This document shows positions 1-9,672 of a stretch of DNA of 62,962 nt, piece by piece. Made by a program: the position numbers and the translations under genes. The stretch is taken from contig NZ_CAKZNF010000041.1 of the NCBI RefSeq assembly GCF_937129435.1, positions 1 through 62,962 of the forward strand, given 5' to 3'. The notes beneath the pieces are model-generated. The model did not search any database. It was not told the DNA's origin and was given only the letters and a program-made list of their open reading frames with translations. Each line of letters starts with the position of its first letter. The first letter of the stretch is position 1. This DNA comes from an uncultured Parasphingopyxis sp. (GTDB lineage: Bacteria > Pseudomonadota > Alphaproteobacteria > Sphingomonadales > Sphingomonadaceae).

Positions 1-50
1 CGTATCCTGCGCCATCCCCTCGTCGTCCTTCCGACAGAGTGGCATTTTAT

Positions 51-179
51 CCCCCCCCCCCCCTGCGGGGGAGGGGGCCGGGGAGAGGGGAAAATCTCGC
101 AACCGGCCCTTAGTTGTTCTGAATACCGAGAGGGACTGCCCCTCTCCCAACCCTCTCCCCAGAAGGGGAGAGGGCTTTT
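51..179. repeat. C13 homopolymer and G/C-rich inverted repeats
   Basis: Positions 51-63 are an uninterrupted run of 13 C. They are followed by a gagggggccggggagagggg segment and, 60 bp on, by its near inverse (ccctctcccaaccctctcccc then ggggagaggg). The right part (about 139-174) can fold into a hairpin just beyond the stop of the leftward acyl-CoA dehydrogenase gene and could end its transcript. Similar intergenic CCCTCTCCC repeats are common in GC-rich proteobacteria. No gene is visible in 1-179. Confidence 0.55.
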
Positions 180-1379
180 CTAGCCGTCCGGCAGTTCGAG
201 GATGCGCTTCGAGATGACGTTGAGCATCACCTCGCTCGTTCCGCCCTCGATGCTGTTCGCCTTGGTGCGGAGCCAGCCGCGCGCCCTGGCGCCGCCGTTC
301 GAGGCCTCGCTCTCCCATTCGAGCGCGTTCGAACCGCCCGCCGACATGACGATCTCGTTGCGGCGCTTGTTCAGCTCGGTGCCCGCATATTTCATCATAT
401 TCGGCTGCGCGGGATGCGCGGTGCCGGCCTTCAGCGTGTCCATGAACCGCTCGGCCATCGCCTTGAAGGCCAGCGCATCGACATCGAGTTCGGCAATCTT
501 CGCGCGAAGGAGCGGATCGTCGAGCCGGCCCATCGCATCGGCGCCGAAGCTCGGCAGCACCGCCTTGCCGAACGAGCCGGCGCGGTCGTTGCCGCCGGTG
601 TTCGAGATCATCTCGCGCTCATGGCCGAGAAGATATTTCGCCACGTCCCAGCCGCGATTGACCTCGCCGACCTGCGCCGGGATGTTCTCGCCGTAGGATT
701 TCGGCACCTCGACATCGTCGAAAAAGGTCTCGCAGAACGGGCTGTTGCCGCTGATCAGCAGGATCGGCTTGGTCGACACGCCCTTCGATTCCATGTCGAA
801 CAGCATGAAGGTGATGCCGCGATATTTGTCGGTCTTGTCGGTACGGACGAGGCAGAAGATCCAGTCGGCCTTGTCGGCATAGCTCGTCCAGATCTTGCTG
901 CCGTTGACGACCCAGTGATCGCCCTTGTCCTCGCCGAAGGTCTGGAGCGACACGAGGTCCGAGCCCGAACCCGGCTCCGAATAACCCTGGCACCAGCGGA
1001 TTTCGCCGCGCGCGATCTCGTTGAGAAATTTCTGCTTCTGCTCTTCGGTGCCGAAATGCAGCAGCGCCGGCCCGAGCATCCAGATTCCGAAGCTCGACAG
1101 CGGTGGCCGCGCATTGATTCGCGCCATTTCCTCGCGGAGGATTTTGGCCTCGGGAGGCGAAAGCCCCGCCCCGCCATATTCCTTCGGCCAGTCAGGCACG
1201 GTGTAACCCTTGGCGACGCAGGCATCGAACCATGATTTTTGCGCGTCGTTCTTGAAGGTCCAGTTGCGTCCGCCCCAGCAGACATCGTCGTCGTCGCGTA
1301 CGGGCTCACGCATTTCGGGCGGACAGTTGGCTTCGAGCCATTCGCGCGTTTCGGCGCGGAAAGCGTCCAGGTCACTCAT
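180..1379 (-). CDS. acyl-CoA dehydrogenase family protein
   Basis: FAD-dependent alpha,beta-dehydrogenation of an acyl-CoA thioester, feeding electrons to ETF. The 399-residue product has the N-terminal helical domain, the central FAD/substrate segment CQGYSEPGSGSDLVSLQT and the C-terminal helical domain ending in the IEGGTSEVMLN motif, which keeps the Glu found in most family members. I start it at ATG 1379 (MSDLDAF), which has an AAGGAG box just upstream; the longer frame to 1418 has an unlikely Arg/Lys-rich lead. It is divergent from the MFS transporter at 1504 and clearly paralogous to the dehydrogenase at 11625-12812. The substrate is unknown; long-chain, steroid or terpenoid acyl-CoAs are possible. 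Confidence 0.93.
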   Translation of the reverse strand: MSDLDAFRAETREWLEANCPPEMREPVRDDDDVCWGGRNWTFKNDAQKSWFDACVAKGYTVPDWPKEYGGAGLSPPEAKILREEMARINARPPLSSFGIWMLGPALLHFGTEEQKQKFLNEIARGEIRWCQGYSEPGSGSDLVSLQTFGEDKGDHWVVNGSKIWTSYADKADWIFCLVRTDKTDKYRGITFMLFDMESKGVSTKPILLISGNSPFCETFFDDVEVPKSYGENIPAQVGEVNRGWDVAKYLLGHEREMISNTGGNDRAGSFGKAVLPSFGADAMGRLDDPLLRAKIAELDVDALAFKAMAERFMDTLKAGTAHPAQPNMMKYAGTELNKRRNEIVMSAGGSNALEWESEASNGGARARGWLRTKANSIEGGTSEVMLNVISKRILELPDG

Positions 1380-1503
1380 TGCTGTGTGTCTCCTTCGGAG
1401 TCGTCTTTTTCTTTTCACCTTACGCTTGACGTGCGCGTCAATACAAGGGCAGCCTGTAGCAAGCAGGCGGCATCAAGACCGGCGCGAGTTGGAGAGAGTT
1501 TCA

Positions 1504-2823
1504 GTGCCAAGCGCAGCGGACGTGATTCTGCCCGAAGAGGATGCCGAGCGCGCGCGCGCGATGAAGGGCCGGACGCTCACCCTCGGGCTGCTGACCGCCG
1601 TTTATTTCTTCAGCTATATGGACCGCCAGATCCTCGCGATCCTGCTCGAGGACATCAAGGCCGACCTGCTGCTCTCCGATACCCAGCTCGGCTTGCTTTC
1701 CGGGCTCGCCTTCGCGCTTTTCTACGCGACGCTCGGCATTCCCGTGGCGTGGCTCGCCGACCGCGCGAACCGGCGGAACATCATCTGCATCGCGCTCTCG
1801 CTGTGGAGCGCGATGACGGCGGTGTGCGGGTTGGCGCAGAATTTCACCCAGCTGCTGCTTGCAAGAATCGGTGTGGGCATCGGCGAAGCCGGCTCCTCGC
1901 CGCCGTCGCACTCGATCATCGCCGACCTTTACCCCGTCAACAAACGTGCCGGCGCTCTCGCCATCTATTCGCTTGGCGTAACGCTCGGCGCCGCCGCCGG
2001 GCAGATCCTTGGCGGCAACGTCACCTATTATTTCGATTGGCGTACCGCCTTTTTCGTTGTCGGCCTTCCCGGAATCGTTCTCGCCGTTGTCGTCCGCTTC
2101 CTGGCAGTCGAGCCGCCCCGCGGCATGTCCGATGCGATGCAGACGGCGGCCCAAGACTCGCCCAGCATCGCCGAAGGCTTCCGCAAGATGTGGGCGAACC
2201 GCGCGGCCGTGCACCTCGTCATGGGCGTCACGATCACCTCGATGATCGGCTATGCGCTGACCGGCTGGACACCCGCCTATCTGATCCGCAGCTTCGGGCT
2301 GAACACGATGGAGGTCGCCAATTTCGTCGCACCCGTCCTTGCCGTGGCGGGCGTCGCAGGCGCCGTCGGCAGCGGCAAGCTCGCCGACTGGCTGGCCGAT
2401 CGCTACGGTGTCCATGCCCAAAGCTATATGATCATGGCGCTGAAGCTGGTCGCCCTGCCGTTCCTTCTCGGCTTTTATCTGTTCGAGAATATTTACTGGG
2501 CGGTCGGCGCCTATTTCTTCGCCCAGGTCCTGCAGAGCTGCTATCTCGGCCCGACTTTCGCGCTGATCCAGGGGCTCGCGCCGCTCAAGATGCGCGCCGT
2601 GTGGGCGGCGATCACTCTGCTGGTCATCAACCTGATCGGCCTTGGCCTCGGCCCGACGGCGATCGGCATCCTGTCCGATCTCTACGTCCCTCGCTTCGGC
2701 GATGAGTCGCTTCGCTACGCCCTGCTGACCGTTGCGCTGATGACGCCCTGGGCCCTGTTCCATTATTGGCGGGGCGGGGTCTTGCTGAAGCGGCAGGCAA
2801 TTGAGAAGGCTGACACCGAATGA
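1504..2823 (+). CDS. MFS transporter, spinster-like family
   Basis: A 12-TM major facilitator of about 439 residues. The YMDRQILAILLEDIKADL segment in TM1 and the first cytoplasmic loop LADRANRR (motif A region) are typical of spinster-like MFS proteins that often accompany acyl-CoA catabolic genes. The start is GTG 1504 with GGAGAG 7 nt upstream; a longer in-frame extension back to 1210 overlaps the divergent gene and is rejected. ATG 1561 is an alternative start. The stop overlaps the ATG of the next transporter (ATGA), so the two are translationally coupled. The likely role is uptake or export of a hydrophobic organic acid; this is inference from context. Confidence 0.88.
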   Translation: MPSAADVILPEEDAERARAMKGRTLTLGLLTAVYFFSYMDRQILAILLEDIKADLLLSDTQLGLLSGLAFALFYATLGIPVAWLADRANRRNIICIALSLWSAMTAVCGLAQNFTQLLLARIGVGIGEAGSSPPSHSIIADLYPVNKRAGALAIYSLGVTLGAAAGQILGGNVTYYFDWRTAFFVVGLPGIVLAVVVRFLAVEPPRGMSDAMQTAAQDSPSIAEGFRKMWANRAAVHLVMGVTITSMIGYALTGWTPAYLIRSFGLNTMEVANFVAPVLAVAGVAGAVGSGKLADWLADRYGVHAQSYMIMALKLVALPFLLGFYLFENIYWAVGAYFFAQVLQSCYLGPTFALIQGLAPLKMRAVWAAITLLVINLIGLGLGPTAIGILSDLYVPRFGDESLRYALLTVALMTPWALFHYWRGGVLLKRQAIEKADTE

Positions 2824-4283
2824 CAATCGGCAATACCAATGCAGGCGGACGCGCTTTCGCCATCCCGCTCGACCGGCGCCTGCCCGGCCGCGTCAAATTT
2901 TTCTTCGGGTTCGGCGCGATCGCCTTTGGCGTGAAGGATCTCAGCTTCGCGCTGATCCTGACCTTTTATTTCAACCAGGTGATCGGCGTCGACGAGGCGA
3001 TTGTCGGAACCGCGCTCTTCTGCGCGCTCGTCCTCGATGCGTTCATCGACCCGCTGATCGGCCATCTGTCGGACAATCTGCGGACGCGCTGGGGACGCAG
3101 GCATCCCTTTCTCTACGCCTCGGCCGTTCCGGCGGCGCTCGCCTATCTGCTTCTCTGGTTCCCGCCCGATCCCGACGGAGCCAACATGTTCCTCTTCATC
3201 TTCGGCGTCGCCTTTCTGGTGAGGGCGACCATGTCCTGTTTCGAAGTGCCGATGGCTTCGCTCGGCCCGGAACTGACGAGCGACTATCACGAGCGCACGC
3301 GGCTTTTCGGCCTGCGCTTTTTCTTCGCCTGGCTCGGCGGCGCCTCGATGCTGCTGCTCGCTTTTGCCGTGCTGCTCCCCGCCTATCCTGGAAATCAGCT
3401 CGATCCGCGCGGCTATCACGATTTCGCGATCATCGCCGCCATCGTTATGGCATTGGCCATCGCCTTGTCGGCACTCGGCACGCATAGCGAGATCAAATAT
3501 CTGCCCACAGTCGAGCGCGAAGAGCTGACTCTCGGGCAGAGCTTCGGCAATGTCTTCGGATCGCTGAGCAACCGGGCCTTTCTCATCCTGATGCTGTGCA
3601 CGCTGTTCGCCAATGCCGCGCAGGGCCTCAATTTCGGCCTGCTCATCTATTTCATCACCCATTTCTGGGAGCTGGGCAGCCAGGCGCTTGCCTGGTTCAT
3701 GATCGCGCAGGTGGTCGGCATCGGCTTCGCCGTGTTCGCCTCTTCCTGGCTATCGAGACGGGTCGGCAAGCGCCGCGCCGCCGTGCGCTTCCTGTTGCTT
3801 GCCATCGTGGCGGTTCCCCTGCCCTATCTGGCGCGCATTGCCGGCTATTTTCCGGACAATGGCGATCCGATGCTTCTGCCGCTGCTTGTCATTCTTGCCG
3901 GGCTCGGTTCCTCGATGCTCGTTTCGGCGCTGATCCTGAAAGTATCGATGCTGACCGATGTGATCGAGGACGATGCGGAAAGGACCGGACGGCGATCCGA
4001 AGGCATTTTCTTCGCCGGACAGTTTTTCGTGCAGAAATGCGTATCGGGCCTCGGCATCGCCCTGACCGCCACCGTGCTGGCCATTGCGGCGTTTCCGAGC
4101 GAGGCGGAGCCGGGTACGGTTTCCGCCGATGTGTTGCAAAGCCTGGCGATCTGCTTTGCCGTGGTCATCATCGGCTTCGGCCTTTTCGCCGCCGCCATTG
4201 TGTCGCGCTTCCCGATCGATCAGAAAGACCACGAAGACCGGATCGCGCGAATGCGCGGCACGGCACAAGAAACAACCTTGTAA
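2820..4283 (+). CDS. GPH-type cation symporter (MelB-like MFS)
   Basis: 487 residues with about 12 TM helices. The N-terminal portion [19 protein letters not shown] followed by [21 protein letters not shown] is the hallmark of the glycoside-pentoside-hexuronide / MelB symporter family (D-P-x-x-G-x-x-S-D...R-W-G-R-R-x-P). In sphingomonads members of this family often sit with acyl-CoA catabolic genes, so the substrate need not be a sugar. The ATG at 2820 overlaps the preceding stop, and the gene ends 32 bp before the next acyl-CoA dehydrogenase, implying one transcript 1504-5596. Confidence 0.88.
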   Translation: MTIGNTNAGGRAFAIPLDRRLPGRVKFFFGFGAIAFGVKDLSFALILTFYFNQVIGVDEAIVGTALFCALVLDAFIDPLIGHLSDNLRTRWGRRHPFLYASAVPAALAYLLLWFPPDPDGANMFLFIFGVAFLVRATMSCFEVPMASLGPELTSDYHERTRLFGLRFFFAWLGGASMLLLAFAVLLPAYPGNQLDPRGYHDFAIIAAIVMALAIALSALGTHSEIKYLPTVEREELTLGQSFGNVFGSLSNRAFLILMLCTLFANAAQGLNFGLLIYFITHFWELGSQALAWFMIAQVVGIGFAVFASSWLSRRVGKRRAAVRFLLLAIVAVPLPYLARIAGYFPDNGDPMLLPLLVILAGLGSSMLVSALILKVSMLTDVIEDDAERTGRRSEGIFFAGQFFVQKCVSGLGIALTATVLAIAAFPSEAEPGTVSADVLQSLAICFAVVIIGFGLFAAAIVSRFPIDQKDHEDRIARMRGTAQETTL

Positions 4284-4315
4284 ACCCATCCATCGAAAAG
4301 CCACAGGAGAACAGC

Positions 4316-5596
4316 ATGGATTTCACCCTCACCGACCGCGAAACGCATTTCCGGGACCGCGTCAAAGCCTTTATCGACAAGGAGGTCCGTCCTCGCATCG
4401 ACGATTATGCCGCGGAATTCCCGCCCGAAAATCGCTGGGGCACCAGCCAGACGCTCGAGGAGCTGAAGGAAAAGGCCAAGGCCGCGGGCCTGTGGAATTT
4501 CTTCATGCCGCCGCATTCGGGGCAGGAGCATGTCGACGATACGTTCGAGTTCGAGGGCGAACAGCTCACCAACCTCGAATATGCGCTCTGCGCCGAGGAG
4601 ATGGGCCGCGTCGGCCTGTCGTCCGAAGTGTTCAACTGCTCGGCGCCCGACACCGGCAACATGGAGGTCCTCCATCGCTACGGCACGCTCGAGCAGAAGG
4701 AGCAGTGGCTGCGCCCGCTGATGAACGGCGAAATCCGTTCGGCCTTCCTGATGACCGAGCCGGCCGTGGCCTCGTCCGATGCCACGAATATCGAGACCAA
4801 GATGGAGCGCGACGGCGACGAATATGTCATCAACGGCCGCAAATGGTGGTCGTCGGGCCTCGGCGATCCGCGCTGCAAGGTCGCGATCGTCATGGGCAAG
4901 ACCAACCCCGATGCCGCGCGACACAGTCAGCAATCGCAGATCCTGGTGCCCATCGATGCCGAGGGGGTAAACATCATCCGCCACCTGCCCGTTTTCGGTT
5001 ATGACGATGCGCCGCATGGCCATATGGAGGTCGAGCTCAAGGACGTTCGCGTCCCGGCCTCCAACCTGTTGCTCGGCGAAGGGCGCGGTTTCGAGATCGC
5101 GCAGGGCCGCCTCGGGCCGGGCCGGATCCATCACTGCATGCGCACCATCGGCGTAGCGGAAGAAGCCCTCGAAAAGATGTGCAGGCGGCTGCAGTCGCGC
5201 GTCGCCTTCGGCAAGACGATCGCCGATCATTCGATCTGGGAATGGCGTGTCGCGCAGGCGCGGATCAACATCGAGATGAACCGCCTGCTGTGCCTGAAGG
5301 CCGCCGACATGATGGACCGGGCCGGCAACAAATCGGCGCGCAACGAGATCGCGATGATCAAGGTTTCGGCGCCGCAAATGGCGCTCGACATCATCGACGA
5401 CGCGATCCAGGCCTTCGGCGGCGCCGGTGTGACGACCGATCCGGGTCTCGCCAGCGCCTATGCGCATCAGCGTACGTTGCGGCTCGCCGATGGTCCGGAC
5501 GAGGTCCATGCCCGCGCCATCGCGCGCTGGGAGTTCGGCAACCATGCGCCGGACGCGGACGAGATTTCAAGCGGCGACCTGGCGGTAACGCGATAG
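4316..5596 (+). CDS. acyl-CoA dehydrogenase, ACAD10/11-like
   Basis: 426 residues starting at ATG 4316 ([12 protein letters not shown]) behind ACAGGAG. Features include [18 protein letters not shown] (FAD/substrate region), WWSSG, and the [20 protein letters not shown] segment that is characteristic of ACAD10/11-type dehydrogenases. The C-terminus carries [10 protein letters not shown] and [17 protein letters not shown]. It probably acts on a long or modified acyl-CoA, with ETF as acceptor. It belongs to the same rightward run as the two upstream transporters. The last 12 codons are echoed by a degenerate copy downstream (5625-5660), described separately. Confidence 0.92.
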   Translation: MDFTLTDRETHFRDRVKAFIDKEVRPRIDDYAAEFPPENRWGTSQTLEELKEKAKAAGLWNFFMPPHSGQEHVDDTFEFEGEQLTNLEYALCAEEMGRVGLSSEVFNCSAPDTGNMEVLHRYGTLEQKEQWLRPLMNGEIRSAFLMTEPAVASSDATNIETKMERDGDEYVINGRKWWSSGLGDPRCKVAIVMGKTNPDAARHSQQSQILVPIDAEGVNIIRHLPVFGYDDAPHGHMEVELKDVRVPASNLLLGEGRGFEIAQGRLGPGRIHHCMRTIGVAEEALEKMCRRLQSRVAFGKTIADHSIWEWRVAQARINIEMNRLLCLKAADMMDRAGNKSARNEIAMIKVSAPQMALDIIDDAIQAFGGAGVTTDPGLASAYAHQRTLRLADGPDEVHARAIARWEFGNHAPDADEISSGDLAVTR

Positions 5597-5660
5597 AGAT
5601 CAAGACCCTCGCTCCTCCGGGGGCGAGATTTCGAGCGGCGATATCGGGGTGAGCCGGTAG
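5561..5660 (+). repeat. duplicated 3' end of the acyl-CoA dehydrogenase gene
   Basis: The last 12 codons of the upstream gene (5561-5596, [15 protein letters not shown]) recur at 5625-5660 as EISSGDIGVSR-stop in the intergenic space. Codons differ but the encoded peptide is conserved, so this looks like the remnant of an old tandem duplication whose body was lost. No start codon or ribosome site makes the second copy a gene. Confidence 0.7.
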
Positions 5661-5669
5661 AAATACACC

Positions 5670-5691
5670 GTCATTCCCGCGAAGGCGGGAA
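5670..5691. repeat. REP-like palindrome, single unit
   Basis: GTCATTCCCGCG-AAGGCGGGAA, one arm of the same element that occurs as a perfect inverted pair at 11509-11596. It lies between a gene end and the ADH ribosome-binding site. Short cccgc...gcggg self-complementarity would form a small hairpin in the transcript. Confidence 0.75.
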
Positions 5692-5715
5692 GGACAAAGG
5701 TAGGAGAATTTTTTC

Positions 5716-6798
5716 ATGAAAGCAGCCATTCTGCGCGAACCGGGCAAGCCGCTTGAAATCGGCGAAGTCGAGATCGACGAGCCCGGCCCACGCGAGGTCA
5801 AGATCAAGACGAAGGCCTGCGGGCTGTGCCGGTCCGACCTCCACTTCCTCGACGGCGTCTACCCCTATCCGCTTCCCACCGTGCTCGGCCATGAGGCGGC
5901 GGGTGTGGTCACGGCGGTGGGCAGCGAGGTCACCCATGTTCAGCCGGGCGACCATGTCGTCACATTCCTCGCTCCGTCATGCGGCTCGTGCAAACTGTGC
6001 CAGAACGGGCAATTCACGCTGTGCCAGGATCCCTCGATGCAGCGCACGCCCGGCACCACGCCGCGCCTGACGATCGACGGCGAGCCGATGGCGCAGTTTC
6101 TGAACCTGTCGGGCTTTGCCGAGGAAATGCTCGTCCACGAAAATGCCTGCGTCGCCATCGACAAGGAAATGCCGATGGACCGCGCTGCGCTGATCGGCTG
6201 TTCGGTCGTCACCGGCGCCGGTTCGGTGTTCAACGCGGCGCGGATCAAGGCGGGCGAGAGCATTGCGATCATCGGCGCCGGCGGTATCGGCCTGTCCGCA
6301 ATCAACGCGGCGAAGATCGCCGGCGCGGGCGAGATCGTCGCTATCGATCCGGTCGAATCAAAGCGCACCATGGCGGAAAAGATGGGCGCGACGATGACCT
6401 TCGACGCGATCGACGAGAACGTCGTCAGCCAGGTGATTGAAGCGACCGGCGGCGGCGTAGACCATGCCATCGAATGCGTCGGCAAGGCGGTGACGGCCCA
6501 GCTTGCCTGGAAAGTCCTGCGCCGCGGCGGCGCGGCTGTGATCGTCGGCATGATCGCGCCCGGCGAGATGGTCGAAATCCACGGTCCGGAATTCCTGCAG
6601 GGCAAGTCGGTCAAGGGCGCGCTCATGGGGGCGGGCCACTTCATGCAGGACATGCCCCGGCTCGTTGCACATTATCTGGGCGGTCGGCTCGACCTCGATT
6701 CGGTGATCGCCGAACGCATTTCACTCGACCAGATCAATGAAGGCTTCGACAAGCTGAAATCGGGCGAAAGCACGCGCTCGGTGATCATGTTCGACTGA
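5716..6798 (+). CDS. zinc-dependent alcohol dehydrogenase
   Basis: NAD(P)-dependent oxidation of an alcohol to an aldehyde or ketone, medium-chain dehydrogenase/reductase superfamily. Of 360 residues, C38, H59 and E60 provide the catalytic zinc site (GLCRSD and GHEAAG), and C89, C92, C95 and C103 form the structural zinc lobe. The Rossmann motif IIGAGGIGLSAI lies near residue 180. The start follows an AGGAG box at 5702. It sits between acyl-CoA dehydrogenase and hydrolase genes, which suggests a step in the same catabolic route, possibly converting a branched or aromatic alcohol; the substrate cannot be told from sequence. Confidence 0.92.
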   Translation: MKAAILREPGKPLEIGEVEIDEPGPREVKIKTKACGLCRSDLHFLDGVYPYPLPTVLGHEAAGVVTAVGSEVTHVQPGDHVVTFLAPSCGSCKLCQNGQFTLCQDPSMQRTPGTTPRLTIDGEPMAQFLNLSGFAEEMLVHENACVAIDKEMPMDRAALIGCSVVTGAGSVFNAARIKAGESIAIIGAGGIGLSAINAAKIAGAGEIVAIDPVESKRTMAEKMGATMTFDAIDENVVSQVIEATGGGVDHAIECVGKAVTAQLAWKVLRRGGAAVIVGMIAPGEMVEIHGPEFLQGKSVKGALMGAGHFMQDMPRLVAHYLGGRLDLDSVIAERISLDQINEGFDKLKSGESTRSVIMFD

Positions 6799-6837
6799 TT
6801 GTTCCTCCCCGCCATGGGGAGACATTGGGAGAAAGAC

Positions 6838-8058
6838 ATGCAAACTGCCGATCCAGCTAGCCTCGGCTTCGTTCCCGAGCGGCTCGACGCCATCCCGGCT
6901 TTTCTCAAGGAACGCTATCTCGATACCGGAAAGCTGCGCGGGCTGCAGCTGCTCGTCGCGCGAAGGGGCGAGGTCGCGCTGATCTCGACGCAGGGCAAGT
7001 CCTATGCCGAGAGGAACGACGCGCTGCGCGAAGATCAGATCTTCCGCATCGCGTCGATGACCAAGCCGATCACTTCGATCGCGATCATGCAGCTCGTCGA
7101 GCAGGGCAAGCTGGCGCTCGACGAACCGGTCCACCGCGTCCTGCCCGAGTTCAAGGGCATAGGGGTTTACGATGCCGGCGGCGGTAGCGTTCCGTTCGCG
7201 ACCAGGCCGACAAACGGACCGATGCGGCTCGTCGATTTGATGCGGCACACTTCCGGCCTCACCTATGGTTTCCAGAACCGCTCGAACGTCGATCTCGCCT
7301 ATCGCACCGGCAAGCTCGAAAACTGGCACGGCAACCACGATCTCGACAGCTTCGTCGCCGCGCTCGGCGAACTGCCGCTCGAATTCTCGCCCGGAGACGC
7401 GTGGAATTATTCGGTCTCGACCGATGTCCTCGGCGCCATCGTCCAGCGCGCCTCGGGCGAGAAACTCGATGCCTATTTCCGCGACCATATCTTCAAGCCG
7501 CTCGGCATGGTCGATACCGGCTTCACCGTCCCCAAGAAGAAGCGTGACCGGTTCGGCGACTGCTGGACCTGGACCCCGAAAAAGCCGGTGCTGTACGATA
7601 GCGCCGAAAACAGCCTGTGGCACAGCAAGCCTAAGCTGCTCTCGGGCGGCGGGGGGCTTGTTTCCACTGCGGCGGACTATCACCGCTTCTGCACGATGCT
7701 CCTCAATCGCGGCACGCTCGGCGACGCACGGATCGTATCGCGCAAGACGATCGACCTGATGACGATGAACCACCTGCCGGGCGGCCAGTCGCTCGCCGAC
7801 ATGTCGACCTCGCTGTTCAGCGAAGCACAGCTTGCGGGCACCGGTTTCGGCCTCGGCTTTGCGGTGACGCAGCATGTGGCGAAATCGATGATGCCGGGTT
7901 CGCCGGGCGAGTTTTACTGGGGCGGTATGTATTCGACCGCCTTCTTCGTGGACCCGGTCGAGGAGATCACGATGGTTTTCATGACGCAGCTCCAGCCCTC
8001 GAACGTCTATCCCATCCGGCGCGAGTTGAAGACGCTGATCTATTCCGCACTGGCATAG
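6838..8058 (+). CDS. serine hydrolase of the beta-lactamase/class C (EstB-like) fold
   Basis: 406 residues; esterase or amidase using the serine-beta-lactamase fold. The nucleophile motif S73-M-T-K76 (FRIASMTKPITS) is followed by YSVSTDVLG as the Tyr-x-x motif and by the conserved HTSGLTYGF segment. There is no signal peptide, so it is probably cytoplasmic, unlike true beta-lactamases. I use ATG 6838 (MQTADPASLG) because a GGGAGAAAG box lies just upstream; the frame opens earlier at 6799. In acyl-CoA catabolic clusters such proteins are thought to hydrolyse esters; its target here is unknown. Confidence 0.9.
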   Translation: MQTADPASLGFVPERLDAIPAFLKERYLDTGKLRGLQLLVARRGEVALISTQGKSYAERNDALREDQIFRIASMTKPITSIAIMQLVEQGKLALDEPVHRVLPEFKGIGVYDAGGGSVPFATRPTNGPMRLVDLMRHTSGLTYGFQNRSNVDLAYRTGKLENWHGNHDLDSFVAALGELPLEFSPGDAWNYSVSTDVLGAIVQRASGEKLDAYFRDHIFKPLGMVDTGFTVPKKKRDRFGDCWTWTPKKPVLYDSAENSLWHSKPKLLSGGGGLVSTAADYHRFCTMLLNRGTLGDARIVSRKTIDLMTMNHLPGGQSLADMSTSLFSEAQLAGTGFGLGFAVTQHVAKSMMPGSPGEFYWGGMYSTAFFVDPVEEITMVFMTQLQPSNVYPIRRELKTLIYSALA

Positions 8059-8137
8059 CACCGGTCAGGCTTGGCAATGCCGCTGCGATAGGGGATAATG
8101 ACGAAATTGGGGTCGCGACCACGCGAAAGGGGTTCCC

Positions 8138-8659
8138 ATGCTATCCATCAAATCCATCGCCGCCGCCGCGCCGATCGCCTTGCTACTCGCCGGATGCGGA
8201 ATGGGCGAGCCGGTTTCGATCGAAGAGGTCGAGGCGAAGATGACCGAGGATTTCTCCGAAGACGGTGCCGAAGTCACCTGGATTTCGGTGGAAGAAGGCG
8301 AAGAAGGAAACGATTATAACGTCTGGATCGATGTCGTCGATGGCGAGGAAACAAGCACGAAAAACTGCGATGTTTCGATGACCAGCATGTCATCGAGCTA
8401 TTCCTGCCAAACGATGACGCCGTCGGTGATCGATCAGGCTGCCGAGTTGCTGCGCGGGACCTATACCGAGCGCGGGATCGATCTGCTCGACTATGAATTT
8501 GAGCGCACGGGCGAAGATATGGCCTTTGGCGGGGATGCGACGATCCAGAACACGGCGAATGGCGCGCGTGCATTGATCACATGCGCCGGCGAACAGGAAG
8601 GCACGCAATTCAACATCAACTGCGACGACGGCACGTTGAGGCCCGTACCGGCGGGATGA
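8138..8659 (+). CDS. small lipoprotein, related to the one at 9673
   Basis: 173 residues with a lipoprotein signal ending LLLAGC (Cys20), so lipid-anchored in the periplasm. The mature part is acidic and resembles the 94-residue lipoprotein 1 kb downstream: both have an E-E-V/A-E-x...EDG-x-EVT stretch, then a segment rich in Asp/Glu/Gly, and a paired Cys pattern (NCDVSMTS...SSYSCQ versus LTCTAVPAEGSTYDWNC). A second Cys pair (TCAGEQEG...NINCDDG) makes it look like two such modules. The ribosome site is AAAGGGG before ATG 8138. Function unknown; it lies 39 bp upstream of the TIR gene. Confidence 0.75.
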   Translation: MLSIKSIAAAAPIALLLAGCGMGEPVSIEEVEAKMTEDFSEDGAEVTWISVEEGEEGNDYNVWIDVVDGEETSTKNCDVSMTSMSSSYSCQTMTPSVIDQAAELLRGTYTERGIDLLDYEFERTGEDMAFGGDATIQNTANGARALITCAGEQEGTQFNINCDDGTLRPVPAG

Positions 8660-8698
8660 CGATTGTCAGCCTGATCTCTAGCGCGTAGCCGGACGGCG

Positions 8699-9535
8699 AT
8701 GGTCGATGTCTTCATCTCCTATTCGCGCGACAATGAGGATCGCGTGCGGCTGCTCGCTGAGAAGGTGCGCAAACTCGGCTATGTGCTGTGGTGGGACGAA
8801 GAACTGCCGCCGCACAAAAGCTATGGCGATGTGATCACCGAGAAAATCGGTCAGGCCAAGGCGGGGATCGTCGTCTGGTCCGAAACCGCGGTCCAATCCG
8901 AATGGGTGCGGGCAGAGGCCGATGTCGCGCGCAACCAGAAGAAGCTGATCCAGGTCACGCTGGACGACGCCCAGCCGCCAATGCCGTTCAACCAGATCCA
9001 GTTCGTAAAGCTTGGCGACTGGAATGGCGAGCCCGATCATCGCGGCTGGACCAAGGTGCAGGGCAGCCTTGCCGAACTGTGCGGGCGGACCGGGGACGAT
9101 CCTGCCGTCCCTCGCCCTGCCGCTGCTCCGGCACCGACGGATGTGCCGCCAAGCGCGGAGGATATTCGCGAAGAACTGCGGACCAAGAGGCGAGGCCCGG
9201 CGATCCGATTGATCGCCGTCTCCGTCATCGCGCTGATCGCGATCATCGCGTTTCGCGTGTGGAACAATTATGCGGACCGCGAGCCGCTCGAACCGGCCGA
9301 AGAGGAAAGCGCGGTCGTGCAGTCCTATCCTCTCGACGCGGTCGTGCAGGATCCAACCGGCTTCGCCTATATCCGCATCGCACCCTCCGGGAACTCCGCC
9401 GTAGTCGGCCGGGTGATGGCGAACGACATCTTCAACGTATCGCGCACCAACGATCGCTGGTGGCCGGTGATGACCGAGGACGGCGCCGAGGGATATATCG
9501 ACAGCCAGCAGGTCCGTGTGATCGATGGCGGCTAG
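8699..9535 (+). CDS. TIR domain - transmembrane - SH3-like protein
   Basis: 278 residues in three parts. Residues 1-128 are a TIR_2-type domain: FISYSRDNED (box 1), WWDEELPPHKSY and S61...SEWVRAE73ADVARNQKK, in which Glu73 occupies the position of the NADase glutamate of active TIR domains. Residues about 168-186 form a single membrane helix (LIAVSVIALIAIIAF). Residues 212-274 resemble a bacterial SH3 domain (AYIRIAPSGNSAVVGRVMANDIFNVSRTNDRWWPV...GYIDSQQV), predicted periplasmic. The topology puts the TIR domain inside the cell and an SH3-type binding domain outside. It sits between two similar lipoprotein genes. Whether it is an NADase, a defence protein or a scaffold is not known. Confidence 0.85.
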   Translation: MVDVFISYSRDNEDRVRLLAEKVRKLGYVLWWDEELPPHKSYGDVITEKIGQAKAGIVVWSETAVQSEWVRAEADVARNQKKLIQVTLDDAQPPMPFNQIQFVKLGDWNGEPDHRGWTKVQGSLAELCGRTGDDPAVPRPAAAPAPTDVPPSAEDIREELRTKRRGPAIRLIAVSVIALIAIIAFRVWNNYADREPLEPAEEESAVVQSYPLDAVVQDPTGFAYIRIAPSGNSAVVGRVMANDIFNVSRTNDRWWPVMTEDGAEGYIDSQQVRVIDGG

Positions 9536-9672
9536 GCCCGGCCCGACCAAACACTTCCGAGCCGCTCCGCCGCCCATGCCCCACGCCGCGATAAAATAGC
9601 GCTTTACTCGGTCCGGTTTCGCGATCAGTTACAGCAAGGTTCGGCTGGCACAGCCTTTGGGGGAGAATGACA

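Noticed and set aside
414..1235. 273-codon frame on the + strand opposite the first acyl-CoA dehydrogenase
   Set aside because: Arg/Glu-rich translation with no domain and no ribosome site; it mirrors the real gene and comes from GC-rich codon bias.
1501..2826. 441-codon frame antisense to the MFS transporter
   Set aside because: Asp/Arg/Gly-rich, no recognisable family, fully covered by a convincing gene on the other strand.
4220..5545. 441-codon frame antisense to the ACAD10/11-like gene
   Set aside because: Same reason: antisense shadow with low-complexity basic/acidic composition.
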